From the NCBI GenBank assembly GCA_034008185.1, contig CM067086.1, positions 33,997,007 to 34,061,006 of the forward strand: a DNA stretch of 64,000 nt. Reading direction: 5' to 3'. Source of the stretch: Gorsachius magnificus. Lineage: Eukaryota; Chordata; Aves; Pelecaniformes; Ardeidae. The translations under genes were made by a program, and so were the position numbers. Shown here piece by piece: positions 23,101 to 36,362 of this stretch (the stretch's first letter is position 1; every line of letters starts with the position of its first letter). The notes beneath the pieces were generated by a model. It had not been told where the DNA came from, did no database searches, and saw only the letters and a program-made list of their open reading frames with translations.

Positions 23101-26100
23101 CCAGCGTATAGCCAACTGCTCCGGGGATGGAGACCAAGCAGCTATGCATCGGTGTGGCTTGGGGGGCACAGAGGGACCCCACGCAGGCGCAGTGATGCTC
23201 CTCAGAAGCCAGATAAAGCTGCTGCCTGCCTGAATCAGCTGGCAAGTCGGCAGAGCCTCCACCAGGAGAGCAGCAGCCACAGCTGTGCCTGAGGTACCAC
23301 GGCCACAGTGCAGCAAAAGGGACTCCAGCTGGGTTTCCTAAGTAGTAGCTTTTTCTTGCACCTTTTGGGTGGCAGAAAGTGGAGAAATGTGCATGGTTTG
23401 TTGTTTCACAGAGTGATTTCATGTTTGACCTTCAAAAATTTGGGGAGGAAGTGATAACTGAAAAATGGTGCGGTGCTATTAGGACTGTCCAAAGCGTTAT
23501 GCCTGCAAAGGCACTTGAATGGTGTCAGGCATGCAAGGTTAGAAGGGTTTGATTTTTTAAATCTGGAAACTGCTGGCAAAGAGACGTGGGAGAATCAGCT
23601 GGGGTGCTCTGGAAATATCTGCATCCAGGCCAGATGAGAGAGACTGACACCTAAGAGCAGATTTAGTAGAGAAAGTTTGGTTTGGGGAAAGGAACATTGT
23701 TCTCTGAGACAGACAGTCGTGGTGCTAGTTTTTATTAGTGGACAGCTGGTCATGGCACAGGGCCAGGAATGCTCACCATGTAGTTATGCCTGGGTTTGAC
23801 AGATGCAGGAGAAGTGGAAGAGTTTGCCTTGGCATGTGCGAGGTAAGGAGGGAGGCAGCGAGGCCGGGTTTGGGGGACACAGCAGCTCCTGCAGCCGTGG
23901 TGTGATGAACAGGAGGTGCACAGCTCACTGGGGAGTGCAGCCTCCTGGAGCCAGGTGAAGGGGAAGCAAGGGACCCTACAGGTCTGAAGCAGGACCAGTA
24001 CCATAAACTGGGAAAGAAACCCTGGTGTGAATGAGTGGACTCCTGAATACATCTGTGAGAGTGGGAAACTGCTTCACTCTTTCTCATGCACACAACTCCA
24101 CAAAGCATCCTCTGCACATCTCTGCATGGAATAAAAACATACCAAAAGACACACTAGAAAAGCACTACGCATCTCCTTAACTGTGCTTGTTCAGTCTTCT
24201 GACTGGATGGTACATAGGCAATTCCTTTGCAATACAACTAAGGACCTTTGTTCTTTTGGGTCTAGCAATACTGAAATAATTTCCCAGCTGTACCCTTCTG
24301 TTTTCTGCTTACTGGAGGCTTGCTCTGCCTCAGCTGCTGAGAGATGGAAGTGATACTGATAACCCGTATTCACCTCATCAGAGAAAAGCATAAGAGCATA
24401 AAAGCAGAGCCATTCCCCCTGCAAACATCTGCTGTCCTAGCATAGCTCTCATCTATTTTGTCCTCACAGCTTTGATTCTAACAGAAATCAGGCAATAAAA
24501 GATGTAGAATTAATTTCCATGGTGACTCGCAAAGATAATAAGCAAAGTAAGAGCTGTTCTGTTGTACTTAGATGTTTGACCGCAGGGCTGTCCTGCCCAG
24601 CCGAGGGAGCTCAGCCAAGATCCCATGGCTGTAAACAGTCAGCAGAACAATTCCCCTGGCTCTTGTTCTCCTTTTTTTCCTCTTTGCTCTTCCTAGGGAA
24701 GTGGCTATAGAGCAGGTGATTGTGGCTGCTGGTGGCAGCCCACTCCCAGCCATTACCTGGCCAGGACACCCAGATGCTTCCCCAGCACGCTCAGCCTCTG
24801 CCTCCCAGCTCAGAGAGCGGCCACGTACTGGCCACAAAGGACAAAGATTCATGAAACCTCCTCTCGCGCCCCTTTTCCCTGGGCTGGGCAGGACTTTGTT
24901 GAGCACATGCATGGTAATGGTCACACGTACAAAAAGCAGCGGCTGTAGTACCCATAGGGCAAGCTGGGGCTACGGTAGAAGGGGGCAGTCAGCATGAGGT
25001 CCACGTCCCATCCTGCTGGGTAGATACAGGCAACGTAGGTTAACAGAAAGCTCATCATTTTGCTTTTCCTGTGCTGGTGGCTGCAGGAAGATGAAATTGG
25101 CTTGCTTATGAGTTTTGTCATTAGCAAGTATCTGAGTGTTAGCAGCCATGTACTGGGAGCCTTCCCAAGTTCATTAAACTAGGCCTAGGACCTGCATAAA
25201 CATTTTGATTTACTGGAAAGCATGCATATTTTGGTTGACTGGAAAGTGGTAAATTAATTCGGAACTGGAACCACTTTTCAGCTGCAGACATTGTCATTTG
25301 CATTTGAAAATAATGTTGTAAATAACACTGTTCCAATGTTCTTTAAGAGCAAATGTGCGATATTATTTCAACTGAAAATTTGGGAAGTCTGCCTAACATG
25401 AAGCAGCAAACCATTTCTGCCTGAAATAGATTGTTCTTTAAAGCTCCAAAGATTAGAAAGAGATTTATTTTCTCCTGGACAGCTGCTACTAACTACATGT
25501 CTGGCAAAAATACGACTTCTTTATTTTTAGAAGAAAATGATTACTAAATAGTCTGAAGGCTTGAAAAACTAGAACTGGGGTCTCCAAATGTTTGTATTTT
25601 CTGACCCGAGTTATGTTATTTCTCTTAATTCTGGTATAAAGCTTCAATGGCATTGTTATTATTTAAACAAAATGCTTAATATTTTGGGGTTCTCCTGCCC
25701 ACTGACTTATGAAAGGGGTGATGTTTTATTTGGCTTAGAGATTTTAAAGAACACAATGGAAGACTTGGGCAAATTCTGCAGAGCGACAGGGAGATACCTA
25801 AGCCTGAACTTGTTAATTTGCACAAGGAAGCAGAAAAGAGCGGTTAAAGGTAGTGGGGGATCATAGTGGGGAGGGGGAGGCAGGACAGGTCTGAGAAAAT
25901 GGACACAGATATGGGAGTACTGGCAATAGATACTCAAGCCGCTCATCATCCCTGGGCTAGAAGTTCAGTTGTCGGCTGTCCCTGGACAGTTTACCTGAAC
26001 TGGCGATTAACCCGTGGGTTCGAAGGCCGGAGCCAGCCCAGGTCTGTGGGGTGGGCTGGCTCCCACCAGCACCGCTAAACACACACAGCTGTGGCCCATG

Positions 26101-29100
26101 CTCCAGTGTCTGACGAGTACCACTTAGTAACTCTATGGCAGAGATTAAATCCAGTTCTCCAGCATAACATATAACTGCCTAACCATGGGGCTGTTATTTC
26201 TTCAGCTCGTTTCCATTACCCTTTGCTTTCCCTTTCTCTAAGAAGGCAGGCACACCATCCCCCAAGACAGTGCTCTCTCCATGATATAACTGTGTCATCT
26301 CCAGAGCAGAAGTGCCTGTGGAGGGAAAACTAGGCATAAATTAATTTTATGCAATGTATTTTGCAGATATGTATTTGCCTGTTTTATGTATAGCTGAAGT
26401 TAACTTTATCATGGATGCAATTTAATTGCCCATGGCCCAGTCCTTGGAAAAAGCTGAACGGACTGGCTGAAGCCTGGATTCAGGATCTGTGTTTACAACA
26501 TTTGCAGTTTAAGGCTGGCCTCCGTCGTATCTGGAGAACAGCATGTGTTCCAGACACTGTCAAAGGCAGCAAACTGCTGAAAAAATCCTGCCAAAGCAAC
26601 AGCTGGAGCAATGGGAGCTTTCAGTTTCTTACAACTCCATTTAACTGTGTGCTTAGGAGCAACTCATTAAGTAGCAAGCAACCATGCGAGGGGATGCCAA
26701 GGATTAAAAGAATCCTGTCGTGAGATAGTGGTGACATTTGCCTGCTGCCTTCCAAGTGACAGCACTTGCCAAGCCCGGGGGAGGTCAGTGACAGCGCTGC
26801 AGTAGCAGCAGCAATTTAACCAGCAGATTGCCCGGAATGGGGCCTGCTTTGAATACAAGACCGCTCTAGCCATACTCGTGGCATGTCCAGTTTGTGAATC
26901 CCGTCAGGGGAAATAATATTATAGAAATCAATTATCTTTTTACACACGTTCGTGTGTGCGTGCACACATTCAGATGGTTCTAGCTCATATGTTCACAAGT
27001 CTCTTGAGCTGGTTTGCCAGCCCCTGTAGGGGCAAGCGCAAGTGATGGGGTTGTCATGCTGCTGATTGTCTCAGAAGTGAAACACAGGCGGCAGCTCTCT
27101 CCCACTTCACAAACTCCTGATGACTGCTGCAACCTGATGGAACCACAGAGCAGCTCTAAATTTCCCACCTGCAGGAGGTCAGAAGACATCCAGTGCTCCA
27201 GAGAGCAGCAGACTCATCAGGACATCATCAGCCCTCTGGCTGGCTTCCCCAAGGATTTCCAGGCTTCGCTGCCTCTTCATCTGTGCTGGAGCATACTGAG
27301 GTCTGTGGTGTCTGTCAGCCATTCTGATAATCCAGCCTGCATGGTAGTCACCTCTCATCCAGGATAAATGAGAGCAGTGAAATGGGACTTCATTACAACG
27401 ATGAAAACTTTGCAAGAGGGGCTTTTTTGTATTTGTTTTTTCCCTTAAATACTATGTAGGAAAGCCTTGCTGAATTTATGAACAGCCTTATGGCTGCTCC
27501 TTACAGTTAGCCTGAGGAAAGCAAAGCTTTTTTTACGTTCTTCTTGAGATGTACTGCTCCAGAGAAATGACCTGGAAAGGCCCTGAATGCTGGGCAACTG
27601 CTCATATCAAGGGGCAACATTTTGATTCATAAATCCTCATTAACACCTCTAATTCTAATAACTTTCCAACACTCATAGTACTCCCAGCCTTCTGCTCCAG
27701 TCATTGTTCTTAGGTACTCTCAGTTATTTTTAGGCATTTCAAATGCTCAGTCCCAAGGTCCCAACGCATTGTGAAAAAAGCCCTTGTCAACTAGGGGGTT
27801 CTTGCTCTGTGCAGCAGAAGGCATTAATTTAGCTCAGAGCAAGAAAACTTGCAAAGAATTGTAGGCTGGAAGATAAAACTGAACTGCACAGTTGCTCTGG
27901 AATGGGTAGCAAAATCTTTGGAGTTGCTACTACCACCTAGTGAGTGAAGGCAGCCTGCAAATATGAGCATTCTCTCCTATTTCTTTCCTGGTACCTGTTT
28001 TTCTCTAACTTCCCCATCCTGTTTCTAACATCTTTGCCTTGGATTCTCAAGGTAAAGGTGTGCCTGGTGATGTCATGGGATGGTGTAAACTAGGGTGGTC
28101 GCTAGAGAACTAGCAGGTGGAGTTAGGTCCCAACTTCCATGCCACTTCCGTTCTGAGGTCTTTTGTTTTATTTTTCAGCTGGTTGAAACAGATGTCTTGA
28201 GCTTTAGTTAGATTTTTCTGTGTATATAAAACAGAGGTAAGAAGAAAGAACAGATTTTTCCTGTAAGAGCAAGAAAGAATTTTCTCTCCCTCTTGTAGCA
28301 GCACTAGCATAGATAAGTACTTAGCTATTAAAGAGGCCCCTGAGTATTGCTTTGGTTGCTCAGATAAGAATGATTTATCCCCTCAGATAATGACAAAAAT
28401 CAATGTATAGTGTTGGTCTAGAGAGCACTATCTTCTGGAAGTAGGAGTCAATACATCTTCTGGATGAGAGGTAAAACTAATATGGCTTCTAGACTAGAAG
28501 AATCACTAATAATTCCCTTTCATTTTACATAACAGATAAGACAGTTTGTGATTTGTTTCTCCATTCACCATAAATTTCATTTGATTGAGAATGGTTCTTT
28601 GTCATTTGTCCTGAGCTGAATTTGTGTAGTTACTTGCCATGGCATTCCCAGTGACAAATGGAAGCTGTATTTCAGCTGCACTTCAGTAGTTGCTTTTACT
28701 CCCATTTGGGAATTAACCCCATCTGTCTTCATGCAGCACTTCAGTGAGCGCTGAGTGCATGGGACGACTGCAGGATCAAGACAAATACCCTGTACAGCCC
28801 GTGTCTTTCCAGGCACTTCTGAGTGCAATTGCAACACATCCATCTTTGCTTGCAAATTCACTGGGCAGGTATCGAAACATACACCATGGCAAGCACACGT
28901 GTTTTTTCAAAAATGTTGTGCTTACCTGTAACTAACGGGGACAAACTGATCCAGTCTTGCTTTGGACTCAGGTAACTTTTAATGATAAAGGCACAGTAAC
29001 ATCGTTGGGCCTATTTCAATTGCTTGAGAACTCTACTGACCGTATTTCCAGTAAACGGGGAAGGATTATGAGGTTGCTTATGGTTTGTTCAGCAGGTTCA

Positions 29101-32089
29101 AGATTACAGCACCCACTGATTATATCACACAGATATAGAGATGGAAATTTCTCCTTAACATGAGCTTCTAAAGCTTTTTAACTTCAAATATTCTCATAGC
29201 TGAAGTTCGCCACAGTCGCAAGCTGCTGTTGTTTATGAAATTAGGCCATTTCGAGAAGCAAAACACAGTTATGAAATAAAACAAATTTGGAGGTGAGAAT
29301 TGCTTTCTAATCCTGTCTTCAGTTCATGCAAAGAAAAATCTTTTTCTGCCTATCCTAAATAATTATCGCTGATGCAAAAGTGAGCTTGTACTGAATGTAC
29401 AGTAGATGGAGAATCCTGTCAAAAATATCTAAAAGAGACAGAAAATGACCTGAAAGTGAACTCTTCAAGTGAGAAGCAAAACAATCTGTTAGATGCCAAG
29501 GAGAAGTGGAGTCAGTAGTTCATTTGTTTTCTGTGCTTGTTTTTCAGGAAAGGATAAATGGGATCTCAACAACCAGCACTTTCACAGTGTAAGAACAGAT
29601 ACAAAGCTAGAAATGTTCTTAATTGCCACACAAGTGGAGGCTCTCCATCATTTATTTCATCTTCAGACCTCAAACATAATGGGGTCATGTCTAAAACTCA
29701 TACTCACCCAAGTGTTTGACCTCATTATTTTTCATTTCTGTTACGAACGTCTGTAAAAACTCTGACAAGCAAGTTTTGCCAAATTCTCTAATCCCAGGAT
29801 TTGAAGGACTTCATGACTCCTCGCCTAGCGTTTTTAACTCTGTGCTACATCTTATACTCCTGAATTGTGCTACTGAGTCTGTACCAGGTCCAGTGGCCTT
29901 TGTGCCTTTCCAGTATGCACAATTGTTCATCTCATTCTAGCATCCTACACGTAACTCCACCACTGATTTACATGCAACTCCAACACCAAATACTCCATAC
30001 CCTCCTTTTCCCCCCAGTTATCAAGTTCCCTCTGCCTTCACATGATCATGGTTGCCACTCTCATGCCAACGTTTTCCATTGCTTTTGGTATAGGCAATAT
30101 GGACTGCACCTAGCTCCATGCACCATCAGTATCAACCCTTCCGTCAAGCTGGACTTCGATTAGCTCACGTAGCCTACAAGAGTCCACCAAACACTATCTT
30201 ACTATGGTCTATTCCAGTCAACTTTTCTCTCTCCCTCAACCCAGATTATTCTTTATTATCTAATGTACTTTCTTTAAAATATACGTGTAGGTACAGGTGC
30301 ATGGGCACATATAAGACCAGCATTAAGCTGCAGAGCACTATGGTTACATGTTAATAAGCAATCACACCTTCCCTTGTGGAACAGTAGTTGGACTAAATCT
30401 GGTTTTTGATCGGATTTACAAGCTTTCACTTTGGGCTAAAGCAGTCTATTTTGTAGTACTAGAAATAAGTTTACAGGAAAGGCACACCTTAAAAGGGGGG
30501 AAATTAAATGAAATTGCCATGTGTTATTCTAAGTACAGGCCCAAAGAAGTCCCTCTGAAATGTGTTTGAAGCTTTGGTTTGGAGGTGTTTGGGCCTTTGG
30601 AGCCTGGGAAAGGGTGGTACACAGCAAAAAGAACTCGTTATGGAATCTGATATGCCTGATGGGTAAGTTTCTGGAGAACATTTTGTTTCTGACAAGCTCA
30701 ACAATAAAGCATGGGAACAGCATCAAGTTGAGCCCCTGCAGATGGCAGTAGTACTTCAAATTTCAGTGCCACAGCACTGGCTGTGGTAGAAGCTGAGCCA
30801 GATTCCCATAGTGAAGGTACTGTTGACTGTCAGACTCTCTTGAAGAGATATGTGTCCCTACTCCTCAGCAGGTTACTGATGCTTTTTTCAGTTAGAAGGG
30901 GAAAATGTTAATATTTACCAAGTAGCAGAAAGATGTTCCTGAGCCTTGTGGAATCCCTCTTTGTTCTCAATGTAATTCGCTCTTACCCTGCTTTATCTCA
31001 AGTACTGTACATGTTATTTTCAAAACAATTTACATTCTTCAGGCTTGCAACGGCATTTGACTTCGTTGGCTCAGAGGAGCACAGCAGAGTAACACTTCAT
31101 TAGCAAATTCAGTTGTAGCAAGATGTTAATAATTGCTTAAAAAAAAGTCCTTTCAGTGGCAGATAGCTAGTCCTAAAGACCGCACGAGAAGCAGAATGAT
31201 CGAACAGATGAAAATACCCCTTTATTCATAGCATACAAAAAAAGCTTTGACTTGCTATAATTCAGCCATCCAGAATTTTCTGTGCTCTGCACACTTTGGC
31301 TTTGTATGGATCCTAAGGGGTCTGAATTTAGATGTAAACAAAAATCCCAAAGATTAATGTTAACATTAACAATTTTCAGCCTAAGCATCCAACTAATAAT
31401 GGATTGGGGTTTGAGTAATGGAAGAGGTTTGAGTAGAGCCATACTCTTCTTCCCTGCCAGCAGAAGCAGAGGGAGGACCAGCAGAGCATGCTTGGGATAT
31501 CCCTTTTGGCAAGGTCTGAACCAGGTATCCAGTCTCATGTCTGTTGAGTTGTTCAGAGAAAAGGTCAAGTAAAGAACTGTATTCTCCCTACAAAGCTGGC
31601 AAGCAGTTGCCTAAGAATCCTCAATCTGTCTAAAATGCGACTTGATACTGTTCAGCTCCACCCCTGACAGCTTCCCCCAGTCCAAGCCTGAAAGCTCTGC
31701 TGAACATCTAAGCCTGAGAAAAAGTCCGACTCCCAACCATGCTACTCCCCAGGGACATGTAGAGACTTCACCTGAACATGGTCCTCAGCTACGGGAGCCT
31801 GCAAGAAAGAGACCCAGCATCCTTGTCCATATGCTCACCCTGACTGCCTACAAACAGCAAGGAGAGATGATGCCAATTTCCGCAGTGGTTCTGAAGAAGG
31901 ACCAAGAACTCCTGTACGAATTACCTATAAGGCATGATGTGAAAAACAGTTCAAAGGATGTGAAGTCAGTAATAGTCACCCATATATACAAACTTTCCAA
32001 GTCCCAGCAGCATGTGACGCACATCTTGGAAACAACCATTTCATTCTCCTAAACTGCCATGGGCAGCTTTCACGGCTGTCTGTTGCTAT
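20171..32089. other. Unique sequence, no gene seen
   Basis: Nearly 12 kb without a transposon I can recognise. A run of 13 C lies at 20804-20816. Frames of 131-150 codons at 20729-21124, 21881-22333 and 31173-31568, and one of 136 codons at 31642-32052, lack family resemblance. GC-richer patches lie at about 22880-23320 and 24560-24880. A short hairpin-forming ACACACG/CGTGTGT motif is near 26942-26958. Confidence 0.5.
20804..20816. repeat. Run of 13 C
   Basis: An uninterrupted C homopolymer within TTT...AAATG. It is a likely site of length variation and of sequencing error. Confidence 0.9.
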
Positions 32090-32145
32090 TAGAATAGAAT
32101 AGACTATTTCAGTTGGATGGGACCTACAGTGGTATCGGCTCTCAT
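32090..32145 (-). mobile_element. Short CR1 3'-end remnant
   Basis: The plus strand reads AGAATAGAATAGACTATTTC and then a diverged CR1 end (AGTTGGATGGGACCTACAGT). The 5-base AATAG units in place of ATTCTATG units suggest another CR1 subfamily. Only about 55 bp can be followed. Confidence 0.65.
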
Positions 32146-35100
32146 TCAGCTACAGATAAAGGGCACCCTGTAGAGTAGTACAAACCAGAAGAAATTAAGG
32201 TTTCAACTCTGCATCCCTGACAAGATATCCCTACTTATCTAGCTGAATATGAAGTAGCTTCCCTTCCTTTTTCTAGCTCTGTTGACCAAAGCTGACATCT
32301 TCAGCTTGTACGATTACATGGGCTCTTCCTTGCTCTTGCGTCTCTCTCCTCTTTGTCCTTCTATCTCACTAGATGCAATTCATCTGTAGTTTTTATTTGC
32401 TACCTTTGCCTCTTCATTTTCTCTGCAGTTCCTAATGCTAAATTTTACTAAGCTACAAACACTCCAGAAATACAATGAGCAACCAACCTCATACAAATAA
32501 ACCTATTCAGGCAACCTTACAATTTCTTTCATGGTAGTTCCTCTAGCTTTAAGGCAAGGGTTAGGACCTAATTACAGTATTATATCTGTTCAAGACTTTG
32601 GCTGTAAGCTTTGGTTTTCCTTCTCTACCTCTGCTACCAGTAGTAGTGAGCTAGTGTTTTCACTAGCATTGCTTTGTGTACCTATTCATATTGTAACGTA
32701 TCTAGGGCAAGGCTAGTGCCTTTTTATTTTAGGCACGAAGTCTTTGCACAGCAAGCATGATGGCATGGCTGATCCTCAGTGGATAGTTATCTACTGCAAC
32801 ATCGTTACTGGGGTTCATGCCATTTCCCAATGGAAATCAAAGAGACAACACAAATGTAATAAATAGGATATCATTTCCTAGCACGCTAAGTAAAACACGG
32901 ACAGTGAAGTCTAAACTTCTGACTGCTGTGTGGATCACTTTAGGGCAATTTCAAAATCAGATAAGACAGATTTGTTGGGTTATTCAGAAGATTAGTGTCT
33001 GAGGCTGTAAACTTTTGCCCACTGCTAAGATCTGTTCAATAAACAAGTAAGTATCTGCTAGCTTAGTTTGGACTCAGCATTTTCTTGTTCCATTCCCTGT
33101 TCTGTACTATTTATAATGTTGCTGGGTGCTTTTAAAGACTGTACACTTCAATAGTAGGGGAAACTATCTCTGTAAAGCCTTGGGATTTGTCAAGATGAAG
33201 GGTCCTATGTAAGTTGTTACCAGTTTTGCTGTTTAATATACTGTGAACTGATGTAAGACAGCAAGGGAGCGATGGTTACCTCTCAACAAAATATAAAATT
33301 TGCCTTAGGTGGGAACACTCTTTACTGAACACTCCATTCACCCACAGTGGAAAACCAATGGTGGCATTTACTGTTTTCATAACAACCCAGGAGAACACTG
33401 ACTCTGACAGGCTGCTACCCCTGATGGCTAAATAGCTAAGGAGAAGTAATGTGAGAAACAGGTCTGCTGAAAGTAACTCCAGCCACCACCACTGAAGCAC
33501 ATGGACTCATTCCTGCCTTAGGTCTGTTCCCCCTGCAGCAAAATCCCTCTGATTCCCCTCCCATAGTGGTAGGTTGCTGCTCAAGTTCTCTTTAGCATTG
33601 CCACTTCCCCCCCCCACACACTTTTTTCAGCTGTGTAAACCACAGGACAAAGAGGAAGGGAGGAGCTGTCAAATGCAATGTGCCGCTCTGCTGCTGAACT
33701 ACTGAGCAACGGGGATATTAATAAAGAAAACTGAAGCTTAGGTCCCTAGATGTTCTGGGAGTCAGATTCAGAACACTGTTTCCAGTCTATTTCCATTCTG
33801 GAAGTCATTGGGGGAGAGAGAACTGCACTGTAACTACCTACTGTGATGGAAAATCAGGCACAAAAAATGAATGAAGGCGAGAACAACGCTGGAAATCAAT
33901 ACGGGACTAGTAAGTAGTACAACCTGACAGAACAATCTTATCAGCATCCGTGTACAACAGCTAATTCCAGGCAATGCTATGTACTGTCCGCACTGGTCAG
34001 TCTGCAAGTATAGAACTAGAAGAACCACAAAATCCAGGACCTCCTGCAAAGTAAAATTGTGCTGTGACCAAGAAACCTAATGACAGCTGCCAGAGCTGGA
34101 AAGTTGTCCCAGTAAAGGCAAAACCCTTTTCAGCCAAGAAGGGTGGAAAGGGCAGACAGGGAGCTTGCTTAGACAGGGTGGCTCTACATTGACTATTACA
34201 TTGTGGAAGATAATAGACTTGGGTATCAAGAGTAATAAGAAATTCCTGATGCATCAAAACAGGAGTCATAAGAGGAAACCAAAATAGCTTCCACTGTCTT
34301 TGAACAAATAGTTTCTCTTAATTCTAAGAGAGTGAAAAAAGGTGGCAAGCATGCCTGGTAGCAGTGCAGGTGTTCCTGTGAAATCACCTGTCAGTATGGG
34401 CAGGAGTGATTAAACACAGCATGATCTGAGACAGACTTTTCAAAAACCTCAGCAGTCAAAGTTTGCAGACTGGTGTATAGGTGATTATTTTCAATTATAT
34501 ATGAATGTTATCCTGACTGGTACTCACTATAGGATAGCTGGGAGTAGCTCTAAAAGGCAATGCACTAGGATGAAGTCAAGAAATAAAGCAGAACAGGGCC
34601 ATACTTCAGGGCATAGCTTTCTCTCTGACATTTTCAGACTCTCCTTGTGGTCAGATTACAGTTGCTTCTCTGGATGAGTAGCATGAATTAATGTGGCTTG
34701 CCACAGATATTTTGAAAACTGTTCATGGGAGGGAAGCAGCAATAGAGGTGGATTGGTTGGAGTTTCCTTTTAAATTACTATTAAGGATTTATTTTGCAGT
34801 GCAAAGACTGTATGAAGAATTATATTTTTGCTGATGAGTTAGTCCAGGAACTGAACTTAGAGCCAAAGGGTAACCTGCTTTAGGAATAAGAAGGAAAAAT
34901 ACCTTAAGTTGTTTACAGTGTGCATCTCCAAGCCAAGAAACACAGATGATCCTGATACAGGCCATCTGGTATGCTACAAGAATTGCAAACAACATTAAAG
35001 AAAACTGCGCATCTGGGGGACAGTTAAAACTTCTGAAGGGGCAAATGGCTTCCCACCAAGTATGGAGTTAAAAATCCCATTGCTGGACTGTTGGCCTGAT

Positions 35101-36230
35101 CCCCTCCTGAATTTTCTTAAAGTTGATGGGCTTAAGGCTGCAGAACGAACTGTTCACTGAAACAGAAGCAGCTTAAAATTTGAATCCAAATGCGTTCCAG
35201 ATGTGATAATGGTCAAAGTTGGAAATCTGATGAAGACCCAACTTGTGTCTTTGAAGCTATTGTCTGTCAAATCTGAGGCAGCGGGGTTTGTCTAAACCGC
35301 AGTCAAACTGCTACTCTCATCCAGTACTCAAGTACTCATATTTTCCGTACCTTCCTTGCACCAGCACTGCTAGGATTCCTGAAAACTTCATACTAACAGA
35401 AACTATACATGTTGGGCCATCTTCTCTGGAGAGGAAGAAATGAAGGCGCATGGAAAAGAGCGAACAGATTGGGAACGAATTTGAGTGACTGGGCAGAAAT
35501 TATTCCTGAGGAAAAGCACTCCGCATGCCAAAGCAACAGCTAATATCTAACTAGCCTGAAAGTTATTTAAGCAAAATCTGGTGGTGGTCATGGGGAAGCT
35601 GCACCCTGTCTGACAGAAATATGCTGTTGCTGGGGATTTCTCAGGCAGAAGCTATTACTACACAACTAGAGGCAGGGGGCTCGATTCCCTTCTGTCTTGC
35701 ACAAAGTACAATCAGTTAAACTTGTGCAGGCACGTACAAATGGTTTTTAAATACTGAAATGTTGTGTCTTACATCAATATACCCCTAAGTAAGGAAAACT
35801 GGGAAGGTAGCGTGGTGCAGCGCAGGCACAGGCATGCTGCTGGAGGGCCACTGAGCTGGGGACAGAGTCAGGAAAGCTGCTGGAAGAATGGGAGGGAAGA
35901 TGGTGCTGGGAAAGCTCTGTCCAGACAGCACAGGAGACAGGAGCTGTAGGAGTCTGAGACCCCTGGGAGCTTTGCATCCCACAGCTCTTAGCTGCTCAGC
36001 CATTCCTCAGTGTGCTGCTGTCCCAAGGCTCCTTGGGAAGGTTGCAGTAACACTTACTGTGGCTGTGGGCTCCTCCTGCTCTTTGCCTTTCGCAGTTTCT
36101 CATGTAATCTTTTCTTGCTTTCTCAGTCCTTTTCTATTTCATTCCCTGGTCCAGAAATTTCCCCTTGGCGGCACTCTTTCCATCATTCTTATCTCTACCT
36201 ACCAGCCATTGACCTAAACTTTTTTAGAAA
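32146..36230. other. Unique sequence, no gene seen
   Basis: About 4.1 kb with no recognised element. A moderately GC-rich patch lies at about 35800-36000, with overlapping frames on both strands and no family resemblance. A C-rich run is at 33608-33617. Confidence 0.55.
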
Positions 36231-36362
36231 TAGAATCATATATCATAGAATAATTCCAGCTGGAAGAGATTTCCAGAGGTCATCAGGTTCAACCTCTTGC
36301 TCAAAGCAGGGCTACCTTTGGTCCAGTTGCTCAAGGACTTCTCCAGTCTCCAACAAGGGAGA
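36231..36362 (-). mobile_element. CR1 3'-end fragment
   Basis: The plus strand begins AGAATCATATATCATAGAAT and runs through a diverged CR1 3' UTR (GGAAGAGATTTCCAGAGGTC). The match fades after about 130 bp. It is an old remnant with no coding capacity. Confidence 0.8.
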
